Source of the DNA: Acidovorax sp. GW101-3H11
GTDB lineage: Bacteria > Pseudomonadota > Gammaproteobacteria > Burkholderiales > Burkholderiaceae_C
Assembly (NCBI RefSeq): GCF_001633105.1
Contig: NZ_LUKZ01000002.1
Coordinates: forward strand, 211,698-275,697
Direction of reading: 5' to 3'
DNA: 64,000 nt
The position numbers were made by a program, and so were the translations under genes. A model generated the notes under the pieces. It did not search any database. It saw only the letters and a program-made list of their open reading frames with translations, and was not told the origin of the DNA. Below are positions 53,674-62,640 of this stretch, in pieces; position 1 is the first letter of the stretch; each line of letters opens with the position of its first letter.

Positions 53674-55263
53674 ATGTTCGACTACATCGTCGTTGGCGGC
53701 GGCTCAGCAGGCTCGGTACTGGCCGGACGGCTCACCGAAGACCCCTCCGTGCGGGTCTGCCTGCTGGAGGCAGGGCCCGCCGACAACAGCGTGCTCATCC
53801 ACTGCCCCGCCGGGCTGGCCGTGATGGCCAAGTTCGAGCTGAACGGCTGGGGCTTCAACACCACGCCGCAGGCCGCGCTGAATAACCGGCGCGGCTACCA
53901 GCCACGCGGCAAGGTGCTGGGGGGCTCCAGCTCCATCAACGCCATGGTCTACATCCGGGGCCAGCATGCCGACTACGACCACTGGGCTGCGCAGGGCAAC
54001 CCGGGCTGGGGCTGGGAGGATGTGAAGCCGTACTTTCTGCGCGCCGAGCACAACGAGCGCGGCGCCGATGCCTGGCACGGCCAGGGCGGTCCTTTCAACG
54101 TGGCGGACCTGCGCTCCACCAACCGTTTCAGCCACCACTTCACCGAAGCGGGTGTGCAGGCCGGTTATCCGCACAACACCGACTTCAACGGGGCCACCCA
54201 AGAGGGCGTGGGCCTGTACCAGGTCACGCACAAGAACGGCGAGCGCCACAGCGCGGCCAAGGGCTACCTCACGCCCCACCTCGCGCGCTCCAACCTGCAG
54301 GTCATCACCGATGCGCATGCCACGCGCATCCTGTTCGACGGCACGCGCGCCGTGGGTGTGGAATACCGCCAGGGCGGCGCGCTCAAGCAGGTGCGCGCGG
54401 GGCGCGAGGTGCTGCTGAGCGCGGGCGCGCTGCTGTCACCGCAGCTGCTGATGCTGTCGGGCGTGGGGCCTGCCGCGCATTTGCAGCAACACGGTATCCC
54501 GGTGCTGCACGACCTGCCGGGCGTGGGCCAGCATCTGCATGACCACCCCGACGTGGTGCAGGTGCTGGACGCGCCGGAGCTCAAGGACCTGTTCGGCCTC
54601 TCGCTGTCGGGCATGGCGCAGACGCTGCGCGGCATTGTCGAATGGCGCAAGCACCGCACCGGCATGTTGACCACCAACTTCGCCGAGGCAGGGGGCTTCA
54701 TCAAGAGCGACCCGTCGGAGGCCGCGCCCGATCTGCAGCTGCACTTCGTGATCGGCAAGCTGGTGGACCATGGGCGCAAGACGGTGTTCGGCCATGGCTA
54801 CTCGGCCCACGTGTGCCTGCTGCAGCCCAAGAGCCGGGGTTCGGTCACGTTGGCCAGCCGTGACCCCATGGCCTTGCCCTTGGTGGACCCGAACTTCCTC
54901 GCGGATCCGGATGACATGCTGCGCATGGTGCGTGGCTTCCAGCGCACGCGCGAGATTCTGTCGCAGCCCGCGCTGGCGAAGTTCGGCGCCAAGGAGCTGG
55001 CGGCCTCGGCCAGTGCGCGCAGCGATGCAGAGATCGGGCAGTTCATCCGCCAGTACGCCGACACCATCTACCACCCCGTGGGCACCTGCCGCATGGGGCC
55101 TGGGCCGCTGGATGTGGTGGACGCCGAACTGCGTGTGCATGGCCTCGCGGGCCTGCGGGTGGTGGACGCATCCATCATGCCGCGCATCGTGAGCGGCAAC
55201 ACCAATGCGCCCACGGTGATGATTGCAGAAAAAGCGGTGGATCTGCTGCGAGCGCGGGTGTGA
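53674..55263 (+). CDS. GMC-family FAD oxidoreductase (choline dehydrogenase-like)
   Basis: The 529-residue flavoenzyme oxidises an alcohol. It has the N-terminal FAD motif DYIVVGGGSAGSVLAGRLTE, the GMC signature around GKVLGGSSSINAMVYIRG, and the second signature SAGALLSPQLLMLSGVGP. The catalytic His is in YHPVGTCRMGP and the Asn in SGNTNAPTVMIAEK. GGAGGAGA precedes the ATG of MFDYIVV. It is divergent from the 3-hydroxybutyryl-CoA dehydrogenase. Betaine-operon partners are absent, so choline itself is not assured as substrate. Confidence 0.92.
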   Translation: MFDYIVVGGGSAGSVLAGRLTEDPSVRVCLLEAGPADNSVLIHCPAGLAVMAKFELNGWGFNTTPQAALNNRRGYQPRGKVLGGSSSINAMVYIRGQHADYDHWAAQGNPGWGWEDVKPYFLRAEHNERGADAWHGQGGPFNVADLRSTNRFSHHFTEAGVQAGYPHNTDFNGATQEGVGLYQVTHKNGERHSAAKGYLTPHLARSNLQVITDAHATRILFDGTRAVGVEYRQGGALKQVRAGREVLLSAGALLSPQLLMLSGVGPAAHLQQHGIPVLHDLPGVGQHLHDHPDVVQVLDAPELKDLFGLSLSGMAQTLRGIVEWRKHRTGMLTTNFAEAGGFIKSDPSEAAPDLQLHFVIGKLVDHGRKTVFGHGYSAHVCLLQPKSRGSVTLASRDPMALPLVDPNFLADPDDMLRMVRGFQRTREILSQPALAKFGAKELAASASARSDAEIGQFIRQYADTIYHPVGTCRMGPGPLDVVDAELRVHGLAGLRVVDASIMPRIVSGNTNAPTVMIAEKAVDLLRARV

Positions 55264-55453
55264 AGGAATTCACATTTGCGGCGCTGAACGCGGTTTTTAA
55301 GGTTTGCACAAGGTCTGCTTAAGGAGTTTTTAACAGGCAAAACGGCCGCGCGTTCCTAGACTTCTTTTCATGGAAGCGGGTACATGGTGCACCCGGCCCG
55401 GCACCCCCCAAAGCAGGGTGTTGAGAGGCCCCACGAGGCCATGAAAGAAGCAG

Positions 55454-56191
55454 ATGAAGATTGATGCCCGCGAAATTGCCGCACTGACCCAAGCCCAGCC
55501 CGCCGCCCCCCGCATGGACATGTACGCCAGCATCCACAAGGCGCTGCGCGCCTTCATGGCCGACACGCTGCTGGGCCTGGGCCGCATGGATGTGGACGAC
55601 GACCTGGAGTTTGCCCAGACCTGCGACCGCGTGATGCAGCTGCTGGACCTGTGCCGCGCGCACCTGCACCACGAGAACCAGTTTGTGCACGCCGCCATGG
55701 AGGCGCGCCAGCCTGGCTCCAGCCAGAGCATTGCCGGTGAACATGTGGAGCACGAACAGGCCATCACGGCCCTGGCAGACGGGGTGAACCACCTGATGGC
55801 CTGCGCCAAACCCGCACGGGCTGCGGCCACCCTGGCCCTGTACCGCCAGCTGGCGCTGTTTGTGGCCCACAACTTCGAGCACATGCACGAGGAAGAGACT
55901 GCGCACAACCGCGTGCTCTGGCAGTGCTACACCGACGCCGAACTGGCGGGCGTGCACGATGCGCTGGTGGCCTCGATCCCGCCGCACGAAATGATGGTGG
56001 TGGCCCGCTGGATGGTGCCCTACATGTCACCCGCCGAGCGCACGGCCATGCTGTCGGACATGAAGCAACATGCGCCTGCCCCTGTGCTGGCCGCAGTGCT
56101 GGCGCAAGTGCAGCCGCACCTCACGCAGCCGGAGTGGACCAAGCTGATGTGCAGCCTGGGCCTGCCGGTGGTGCCGGGTCTGGTGCACTGA
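55454..56191 (+). CDS. Hemerythrin HHE-domain protein
   Basis: The 245-residue soluble protein has a four-helix hemerythrin-like domain. Its metal-binding histidines and acids lie in HLHHENQFVHAAMEA, GEHVEHEQAI and HNFEHMHEEETAHN. Such domains bind a di-iron centre and sense or handle O2, NO or iron. A C-terminal helical region (residues ~160-245, MVVARWMVPYMSPAERTAML) is separate. It faces the PNPOx-GAF gene tail to tail. AT-rich sequence with GTTTTTAAGG lies upstream. Confidence 0.88.
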   Translation: MKIDAREIAALTQAQPAAPRMDMYASIHKALRAFMADTLLGLGRMDVDDDLEFAQTCDRVMQLLDLCRAHLHHENQFVHAAMEARQPGSSQSIAGEHVEHEQAITALADGVNHLMACAKPARAAATLALYRQLALFVAHNFEHMHEEETAHNRVLWQCYTDAELAGVHDALVASIPPHEMMVVARWMVPYMSPAERTAMLSDMKQHAPAPVLAAVLAQVQPHLTQPEWTKLMCSLGLPVVPGLVH

Positions 56192-56218
56192 CTTTGAGAA
56201 ATCAGTGGCGTGAAGGCG

Positions 56219-57571
56219 TCAGGCGTCTTCCAGCACCACGGGGCGCAGCACGCACAGCCGAAAGCGCCCGCGCCCTGTTTTCTCGATGTGGATGTGCGGG
56301 CAGTTCTCCTGCAGGCGGCGCTGCAGCAACAGCAGGCGGGCCTCCAGGTTGTCGGCCACATCGGGCAGGCGCAGGGCGGGGTCCAGCCGCAGCTCGCGGT
56401 TGGTGAAGTCCACGCGCCCGGTGTGCTGGTGGTCGCGCAGCAGCTTCCAGACAATGGCGCCCGCCACGCCCTTGATCAAATAGTCGTCGTTGATGAACAC
56501 GCTGTCGTTGGCCGCAAAGTGGCGCACCCGCAGAGCGCTGCCGCTCACCGGCGGTGCCGCCGTCGGAGTAGGCAGCGGCTCGGGCGCATCGGGCGCGGCC
56601 TGCAGCAGGTCGATGGCGGCGGCCAGCTGGCCCGCAATGGCCACCAGCAGGTCTTCATCCTCGAAACCAAAGCGCATGTCTTCGGGGCTCTCGGCAAACA
56701 GCACGCCCAGCAGGCGTCCGGCCGACAGCAGCGGCACAGCCACCTGGCTGTGCGGCTCTGGCAGCCCGGGGTAGGGGATGTCCAGGCCGCGCAGCGGGGG
56801 CGCATCGGGTGTGGCATGCGCGTCCATGCTTTCGCGGATGGCATGGCTGTACAGGGCGGCGTGCGTCATGTGGCTGATGCGCACCGGCGTGCGCTCGCGC
56901 GCAGCCATGCCGATCACTCCCTGGCCCAGTCGGATTTCTGAACCCACGCCCGACGTGGCATAGCCGCAGCTGGCCACCGTGTAGAGCTGCTGGGCGCTGG
57001 CGTCCAGCATCAGCACCATGGCGTGCTGAATGCCCAGCTTGTCCTGCAGGCCCTGCAGCGCGCCTTGCAGCAACTCGTCCAGCCCCGAGCAGCGCGCGAT
57101 GCTCTCGCTGCACAGGCGCAGCGTGTGCAGCAAGCCAGAACGTGGTGCCGGTGCCGGCAGGCCTTCGCCGGCCACCGATTCGATGCGCTCCACAGCGTAG
57201 ATGTCGGCCCCTTTGAGCTCAAACACCTCGGCCATGCCCGCATGCGACGCGATGCCCGCCAGCTGCGCGCGCATGCTCTCGAACACCGGGCCACTGTCCT
57301 CGGTGCGTTCGTACAGCAGGTGCAGGCGGTAGAAATGGGTGGTGAGCGGGTCCAGCACCAACACCGACGCGCGCGGGTTGCGCAGGATGTTCTGGCGGGT
57401 CTTGTTGAAGAACTGGAACGACAGTGCCACATGCCCCGCATCCACATAGACCACCTGCGAGATGTAGGCCACGTTGGGGGTGCCGTCAGGGGCGCAGGTC
57501 GCCATGATGGCGGGAATCGCGCCCTCCAGGCAGGGGCGGATGCTGTGCAGGGACGGCGCTGCGGTGCTCAT
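56219..57571 (-). CDS. PNPOx-like / GAF / winged-helix-like fusion protein
   Basis: The 450-residue protein joins three parts. Residues ~10-120 are a pyridoxamine-oxidase-like flavin fold (AIMATCAPDGTPNVAYISQV, NPRASVLVLDPLT). Residues ~150-320 are a GAF domain (SGLDELLQGALQGLQDKLGI, LLGVLFAESPEDMRFG). Residues ~345-450 look like a winged-helix DNA-binding module (KGVAGAIVWKLLRDHQHTG, DFTNRELRLDPALRLPDV, TGRGRFRLCVL). Together they suggest a flavin- or redox-sensing regulator. Its start overlaps the stop of the preceding PNPOx gene (ATGA). The winged-helix call is structural inference. Confidence 0.75.
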   Translation of the reverse strand: MSTAAPSLHSIRPCLEGAIPAIMATCAPDGTPNVAYISQVVYVDAGHVALSFQFFNKTRQNILRNPRASVLVLDPLTTHFYRLHLLYERTEDSGPVFESMRAQLAGIASHAGMAEVFELKGADIYAVERIESVAGEGLPAPAPRSGLLHTLRLCSESIARCSGLDELLQGALQGLQDKLGIQHAMVLMLDASAQQLYTVASCGYATSGVGSEIRLGQGVIGMAARERTPVRISHMTHAALYSHAIRESMDAHATPDAPPLRGLDIPYPGLPEPHSQVAVPLLSAGRLLGVLFAESPEDMRFGFEDEDLLVAIAGQLAAAIDLLQAAPDAPEPLPTPTAAPPVSGSALRVRHFAANDSVFINDDYLIKGVAGAIVWKLLRDHQHTGRVDFTNRELRLDPALRLPDVADNLEARLLLLQRRLQENCPHIHIEKTGRGRFRLCVLRPVVLEDA

Positions 57572-58083
57572 GGCTGCGGTACGGGTGGTGTGGGTGGTGC
57601 GGGCGGCGCACACAGCTCCGCGCCTGCGCGTGGGCCCGGTGTCTGGTCGAACGCGCTGGTGGGCGCGAAGCTCACGGCCACCACATCCTGCAGCGGCGCT
57701 GCCAGCATGGCGCCCACATACTGCGGCCCGTAGCCGACCCGGTCCACCTCCTGAACCATGGACTGCAGGTAGGCCTGCAACACAGGCAGGTCGCCGTCAT
57801 GGGCCGGGCGCTGCGTGGCCCGGCGGGCTTTGAGCTGCAGCGTCTGGTGGGTGGACGGCACGCTGAACACCACGGCAATCTCTCCGGTGTGCGCAATGTC
57901 CTGCAGCAACTGTTCGGACTGGCTGCGCCGCAGGTACACCGTGACCTCCAGCCCATCGCCGCTGATATGGCTGCCCACGGCCCGCATGATGCTCGGCCGC
58001 AGGGCCGCGTCGCGTGACGCCACGATGGCCGACACGCCTTTGGCCACCATGGCGATATGGCTGGGGCCGAGCAGCGCGGTCAT
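57568..58083 (-). CDS. PNPOx-like flavin-fold protein
   Basis: The 171-residue protein resembles the pyridoxamine 5'-phosphate oxidase-like split barrel. It reads SHIAMVAKGVSAIVASRDAA, then RSQSEQLLQDIAHTGEIAVV and a C-terminal Pro-rich tail. Such folds bind FMN, F420 or heme. Its ATG overlaps the ABC permease stop, and its stop overlaps the next PNPOx gene, so three proteins are translationally coupled. The reaction is unknown. Confidence 0.7.
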   Translation of the reverse strand: MTALLGPSHIAMVAKGVSAIVASRDAALRPSIMRAVGSHISGDGLEVTVYLRRSQSEQLLQDIAHTGEIAVVFSVPSTHQTLQLKARRATQRPAHDGDLPVLQAYLQSMVQEVDRVGYGPQYVGAMLAAPLQDVVAVSFAPTSAFDQTPGPRAGAELCAPPAPPTPPVPQP

Positions 58084-58937
58084 GCCTTGAAGCGCTTGCG
58101 GGTCAGGGCCAGGGCTACCCAGAAGGCCACCACGGTGGTCACCACCAGCACCAGGCCGTGGCGCAAGGGGTGGGCGGGCCACTGGTCCATGAACAGCGGG
58201 CGTACCAGCTCGACCGCGTTGGTCAGCGGCAGCCAGTCGGAGATGGTGCGCACGATGGGGGGCAACTGCTCGCGCGGGAAGAAAACGCCCGAGAGAAACA
58301 TCATGGGCGTGAGCACCAGCGTGAAGTAGTAGGTAAAAAAGTCATACCCCTTGGCCAGCGCGTTGAAGATCAGCGCAATACTGGAGAACATGATGCCCAC
58401 GAACAGCAGCACCGGCCAGGCCACCAGCAGCTTGGGGCTGTGGCTGATGCCTAAAGCGAGCATCACGCCCAGGATGGCCGTGACGGTGAACAGCGCCTTG
58501 AACGCCGCCCACAGCATTTCGGCCAGCACCACGTCGTCCAGGCTCACGGGCGCGTTCATGATGCCGTCCCAGGTCTTTTGCACATGCATGCGCGAGAAGG
58601 CCGAGTACAGCGCCTCAAAGCTCGCCGCGTTCATGGCGCTCATGCAGATGGAGCCGCTGGCCAGGAACAGGATGTAGGGCACCTTGGTGTCGCCGCCCGC
58701 GCCGCCTACGCTCACTTGCCCCACCAGCGCCCCCATGCCGTAGCCAAAGGCCACCAGCCACATCAGCGGCTCGGCAATGTTGCCCACCAGGCTGGGGATG
58801 GCCAGCTTGCGCCAGACCAGCAGGTTGCGCAGGAACACGGGCCACCAGCGCGCCGAGAGGCCAGGGGGGCGCCATGCGGAAGGCTGGCGGGGCGCGTCGG
58901 CCAGGGTCGGGGTGGTGGAGGTGGTGGCGGTCTGCAT
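58080..58937 (-). CDS. ABC-2 (NodJ-like) exporter permease
   Basis: The 285-residue inner-membrane permease has six helices of the ABC-2 type. Recognisable parts are EPLMWLVAFGYGMGALVG, ASFEALYSAFSRMHVQKTWD and MMFLSGVFFPREQLPPIVRT, the last a family hallmark. Its likely ATPase partner is the NodI-like gene at 61670, 2.7 kb away with three genes between. It leads the overlapping trio with the two PNPOx genes. The cargo is unknown. Confidence 0.85.
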   Translation of the reverse strand: MQTATTSTTPTLADAPRQPSAWRPPGLSARWWPVFLRNLLVWRKLAIPSLVGNIAEPLMWLVAFGYGMGALVGQVSVGGAGGDTKVPYILFLASGSICMSAMNAASFEALYSAFSRMHVQKTWDGIMNAPVSLDDVVLAEMLWAAFKALFTVTAILGVMLALGISHSPKLLVAWPVLLFVGIMFSSIALIFNALAKGYDFFTYYFTLVLTPMMFLSGVFFPREQLPPIVRTISDWLPLTNAVELVRPLFMDQWPAHPLRHGLVLVVTTVVAFWVALALTRKRFKA

Positions 58938-59064
58938 GCGCCTATTGTGCGATGCCGGATTCGGCGCCGCCAGCACTTGTGTGCCTCGGAGCGGGTTGGC
59001 AGGCACAGGCATTGCTTGGGGATAGGGTGTCCCTTGATGCCCTTTCAACCCCCGAGGAAGCCCC

Positions 59065-59508
59065 ATGAACCGCACCGACGTCACCGAGAAAATCATCAGC
59101 ACCAAGGTCGCCAAAGGCCTGCAGTGGCATGCCATCGCCAAGAAGCTCGGCCAGTCCAAGGAATGGACCACCGCGCTGTGCCTGGGGCAGATGACCGCGA
59201 CGCCTGAGCAGGCCAAGGTGCTGGGCAAGATCTTCGGCCTCACGGCTGAGGAGCAGAAGTGGCTGCAGGTCGTGCCCTACAAGGGCTCGCTGCCCACGCC
59301 GGTGCCCACCGACCCGCTGATCTACCGCTGGTACGAGATCGTGAGCGTGTACGGCACGACCATCAAGGAACTGATCCACGAGGAATTCGGCGACGGCATC
59401 ATGAGCGCCATCGACTTCAGCATGGACATCACGCGCGAAGCCGACCCCAAGGGCGACCGCGTGAACGTGGTGCTTTCGGGCAAGTTCCTGCCCTACAAGC
59501 AGTATTGA
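59065..59508 (+). CDS. cynS: Cyanate hydratase (cyanase)
   Basis: Homodecameric enzyme that turns cyanate and bicarbonate into CO2 and carbamate, yielding ammonia. The 147-residue product has the N-terminal helix-turn-helix-like domain (GLQWHAIAKKLGQSKEWTTA) and the catalytic Arg88, Glu91 and Ser114 (IYRWYEIVSVYG, GIMSAIDFSM), spaced as in E. coli CynS. No cynR or cynT is beside it. It is divergent from the ABC-2 permease. Confidence 0.96.
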   Translation: MNRTDVTEKIISTKVAKGLQWHAIAKKLGQSKEWTTALCLGQMTATPEQAKVLGKIFGLTAEEQKWLQVVPYKGSLPTPVPTDPLIYRWYEIVSVYGTTIKELIHEEFGDGIMSAIDFSMDITREADPKGDRVNVVLSGKFLPYKQY

Positions 59509-59545
59509 GCCGGAGCGGGCTGCGTCGCCCGCCCCGTGTGCCCCG

Positions 59546-60118
59546 TCAGGCCGCCTTCCAGAAGATGTAGTCGGCCTGGTACTTCACGATCTCGCGCGCA
59601 CCCTTGTTGGCCATGGTGCATGCCGTGGCGGGTGCCACGCCGCCCTTCAGGGCCACGCGCTGGATGTAGGTCACGCCCACCATGGCGCCGCTGCCCATGG
59701 CCGGGTTGGCCTTGACCAGCTGGTAGGGCAGGTTGCCTGCGCCCGAGGGTGCCACGGCCAGCTGGGTGGCGGTGAGCTTGGAGCCATCGCTCGACTCCCA
59801 GGTGGCCGGGGGGCCGTAGTAGGTGCCCACTTGTTTGCCGCTGCGGTCGTTCAGCACCGCCTTGGGGCCCACAAACACCCATTCGGTCTGGCCGGGCATG
59901 TTGGCCTTGTCGCGGCATTCGTAGGTGATCTCGCCCACGCCCACGGTTTCCATGGCGACCTTGTGGCCTGCGGGTACCTTGATGGTGTCGGGCAGGCTGT
60001 CCTGCGAGTAGATGGGGCTGGATGCGGGCTTCATGGCGCCGCAGGCCGTCAGCATGGTGGCGGTGGCAAGCGCGAGGGTCCAGGGAGCCAGACGGGTGTG
60101 CAGGGGCTGGGTGTGCAT
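59546..60118 (-). CDS. DUF3455-family lipoprotein
   Basis: The 190-residue precursor has a lipoprotein signal (ATATMLTACGAMKPA). The DUF3455 domain follows: KVAMETVGVGEITYECRDKA, EWVFVGPKAVLNDRSGKQVG, TATQLAVAPSGAGNLPYQLV. Two conserved cysteines, in YECRDK and TACTMANKG, could pair. Function is not known. It converges on cynS, with a GCGGGC/GCCCGC hairpin between the two. Confidence 0.85.
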   Translation of the reverse strand: MHTQPLHTRLAPWTLALATATMLTACGAMKPASSPIYSQDSLPDTIKVPAGHKVAMETVGVGEITYECRDKANMPGQTEWVFVGPKAVLNDRSGKQVGTYYGPPATWESSDGSKLTATQLAVAPSGAGNLPYQLVKANPAMGSGAMVGVTYIQRVALKGGVAPATACTMANKGAREIVKYQADYIFWKAA

Positions 60119-60368
60119 GGTGGTTGCCTTTTCTTGAATGGGTTGGAGGGTGCAGCCGCCGCAGGAACGGTCTGCTGCAACAGGGGGTACGCACCCGGGC
60201 GCGGATTGGATGTGGCCAATGCAAAAATTTTTTTGCACCGCTCCTGTCTGGTGCGCTGGCGGGCCCGGTCGCACCGGGCCACCACCCATGCATTAAAGTC
60301 GCCGGATTGCTGCGGCAGGCCCCTGTCCTTCGTGGCGTTTGCGCCTTCTTTTTTCTGGAAAACCTCCC

Positions 60369-61571
60369 ATGACCACCCTCGGAACCCCTCTGTCCCCCCA
60401 CGCCACCAAAGTCATGCTGCTGGGCTCCGGCGAGCTGGGCAAGGAGGTGCTGATCGCGCTGCAGCGCCTGGGCGTGGAAACCATCGCCGTGGACCGCTAC
60501 GACAACGCCCCCGGCCAGCAGGTGGCCCACCACGCGCGCACCATCACCATGAGCGACCCGGCCCAGCTCAAGGCGCTGATCGAAGCCGAACGGCCCCACC
60601 TGGTGGTGCCCGAGATCGAAGCGATTGCCACCCCCATGCTCGAAGAGCTGGAAGCCGCTGGCACCGTGCGCGTGATCCCCACGGCCCGCGCTGCCCGCCT
60701 GACCATGGACCGCGAAGGCATCCGCGTGCTGGCCGCCGAAACGCTGGGCCTGCCCACCAGCCCCTACAAGTTTTGCAACTCGCTCGAAGAACTGCAGGCT
60801 GCGATTGACGCAGGCATCGGCTACCCCTGCATCGTCAAGCCCGTGATGAGCAGCTCCGGCAAGGGCCAGAGCAAGATCGACGTCCCCGAGGACGTACAAA
60901 AGGCCTGGGACTACGCCATGGCCGGCGGCCGCGTGAGCCATGGCCGCGTGATCGTCGAGGGCTTCATCGACTTCGACTACGAGATCACGCAGCTCACCGT
61001 GCGTTCGGTGGGGGCCGAAGGCCAGATCGTCACCAGCTTCTGCGACCCCATCGGCCATGTGCAGGTGAGCGGTGACTACGTGGAAAGCTGGCAGCCCCAC
61101 CCCATGCACCCGGCCGCGCTCGAAAAATCGCGCCAGATCGCCAAGGCCGTGACTGACAACCTGGGCGGCCAGGGATTGTTTGGCGTGGAGCTGTTCGTGA
61201 AGGGCGAGAACGTCTGGTTCAGCGAAGTGAGCCCGCGCCCGCACGACACGGGTCTGGTCACGCTGTGCACCCAGCACCAGAGCGAGTTCGAGCTGCACGC
61301 GCGCGCCATCCTGGGCCTGCCGGTGGACACCCGCCTGCGCAACCCCGGCGCCAGCGCCGTGATCTACGGCGGCGTGGAGGCCCAGGGCATTGTGTTCGAC
61401 GGCGTGGAAGAAGCCCTGCGTGTGCCGGGCACCGACCTGCGCCTGTTCGGCAAGCCTGAGAGTTTTGTGAAGCGCCGCATGGGCGTGGCACTCGCGCGGG
61501 CCGAGGATGTGGACACTGCGCGCCACAACGCCAAGCTCGCGGCGGGCAAGGTCACGCCCCGGAAGGCATAA
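60369..61571 (+). CDS. purT: Formate-dependent phosphoribosylglycinamide formyltransferase PurT
   Basis: Purine-synthesis enzyme that formylates GAR with formate and ATP, an alternative to PurN. The 400-residue product is an ATP-grasp protein: [50 protein letters not shown], and the metal-binding [23 protein letters not shown]. Its length matches E. coli PurT (392). The ATG of MTTLGTPL is the best start. It stands alone on the plus strand between minus-strand genes. Confidence 0.95.
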   Translation: MTTLGTPLSPHATKVMLLGSGELGKEVLIALQRLGVETIAVDRYDNAPGQQVAHHARTITMSDPAQLKALIEAERPHLVVPEIEAIATPMLEELEAAGTVRVIPTARAARLTMDREGIRVLAAETLGLPTSPYKFCNSLEELQAAIDAGIGYPCIVKPVMSSSGKGQSKIDVPEDVQKAWDYAMAGGRVSHGRVIVEGFIDFDYEITQLTVRSVGAEGQIVTSFCDPIGHVQVSGDYVESWQPHPMHPAALEKSRQIAKAVTDNLGGQGLFGVELFVKGENVWFSEVSPRPHDTGLVTLCTQHQSEFELHARAILGLPVDTRLRNPGASAVIYGGVEAQGIVFDGVEEALRVPGTDLRLFGKPESFVKRRMGVALARAEDVDTARHNAKLAAGKVTPRKA

Positions 61572-61572
61572 A

Positions 61573-61635
61573 TTTCAAGAAAAAATGGCCGTTTGCGCGC
61601 GATGGATAAGCGCTTGTAGCTATTGTTTTTATAGT
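61573..61635 (+). repeat. Family A interspersed repeat (best-conserved copy)
   Basis: TTCAAGAAAAAATGGCCGTT, TGCGCGCGATGGATAAGCGC, then TTGTAGCTATTGTTTTTATAG. It starts two bases after the purT stop, and its GCTAT/ATAG tip followed by poly-T-like sequence could serve as a terminator between convergent purT and the ABC ATPase. Confidence 0.8.
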
Positions 61636-61669
61636 GAACATCGGCTGGCGCGCCAGCCGATGCCAACGC

Positions 61670-62611
61670 TCAACCATCCTGGCGGATCTGGCGGCCTGTG
61701 AGCTTGAGGAACAGATCCTCCAGATTGGCGGGCCGGTGCAAGGTGCGCAGATGCCCGTGCTGCCCCAGGGCCTGCAGCAGCGGCTGCGCGTTCTGGGTGT
61801 AGAAGAACACCGTCTCGCCGCTGACCTCCACCCGGGCCGCCAGCGCGCGCAGGGTGGCGTCTTGTGTGAGTGCCACCGCGCCCACTCCAAACACTTCCAC
61901 CACGTCGGGCTCCAGGTGCTGGGCGATCAGCTCGCGCGGGCGGCCTTCGGCGATTTTTTTGCCATGGTCCAGCACCAGCAGGCGCGAGCACAGGCGCTCG
62001 GCCTCGTCCATGAAGTGGGTGGTCAGCAGGATGGACTTGCCCTGCTGCAGCAGCAACTGCAGCCGCTCCCACATCAGGTGGCGCGCCTGCGGGTCCAGGC
62101 CGGTGGTGGGCTCGTCGAGCAGCAGCAGGCGCGGGTTGTTGACGAGGGCACGCGCCAGCGACAGGCGCCGCTTCATGCCGCCCGAGAGTTCGCCGGGCTT
62201 GGCATCGGCCTTGTGGGACAGCGCTCCAAACTCCAGCAGCTGCGGCACGCGCTCGTCCATCACCGCGCCCTTGAGCCCGAAATAGCGGCCAAACACGCGC
62301 AGGTTTTCGGCGCAGGTGAAGTCTGGGTCCAGCGTGTCGAACTGCGTGACCACCCCCAACTGCGCCTTGATGGCCAGTGCGTCGCGCGGCATGTGCAGAG
62401 GCGCCGAGCCGGGCGTGGGCGTGAAATGCACGGCCCCGCCATCGGGCGCCGTGAGGCCCAGGCACATGCGGATGGTGGTGGTCTTGCCCGCGCCATTGGG
62501 GCCGATGACGCCCAGGCATTCGCCGGGGGCAATGGCAAACGACACGTCATCCACCACCGTGGTCTCGCCGTAGCGTTTGCGCAGGTGCAGGGCTTCAAAA
62601 AGTGCGGTCAT
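61670..62611 (-). CDS. ABC-2 (NodI-like) exporter ATP-binding protein
   Basis: The 313-residue ATPase carries Walker A VIGPNGAGKTTTIRMCLGL, the loop GVVTQFDTLDPDFTCAENL, signature ELSGGMKRRLSLARAL and Walker B LLLLDEPTTGLDPQARHLMW, the NodI/DrrA pattern. The C-terminal domain (DVVEVFGVGAVALTQDATLR) and ending NLEDLFLKLTGRQIRQ are also NodI-like. Its natural partner is the NodJ-like permease at 58080. It begins 29 bp after the GGDEF gene's stop on the same strand. Confidence 0.9.
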   Translation of the reverse strand: MTALFEALHLRKRYGETTVVDDVSFAIAPGECLGVIGPNGAGKTTTIRMCLGLTAPDGGAVHFTPTPGSAPLHMPRDALAIKAQLGVVTQFDTLDPDFTCAENLRVFGRYFGLKGAVMDERVPQLLEFGALSHKADAKPGELSGGMKRRLSLARALVNNPRLLLLDEPTTGLDPQARHLMWERLQLLLQQGKSILLTTHFMDEAERLCSRLLVLDHGKKIAEGRPRELIAQHLEPDVVEVFGVGAVALTQDATLRALAARVEVSGETVFFYTQNAQPLLQALGQHGHLRTLHRPANLEDLFLKLTGRQIRQDG

Positions 62612-62640
62612 GGTTGGATTGTGTGTGAGGCGCGGCGCGT

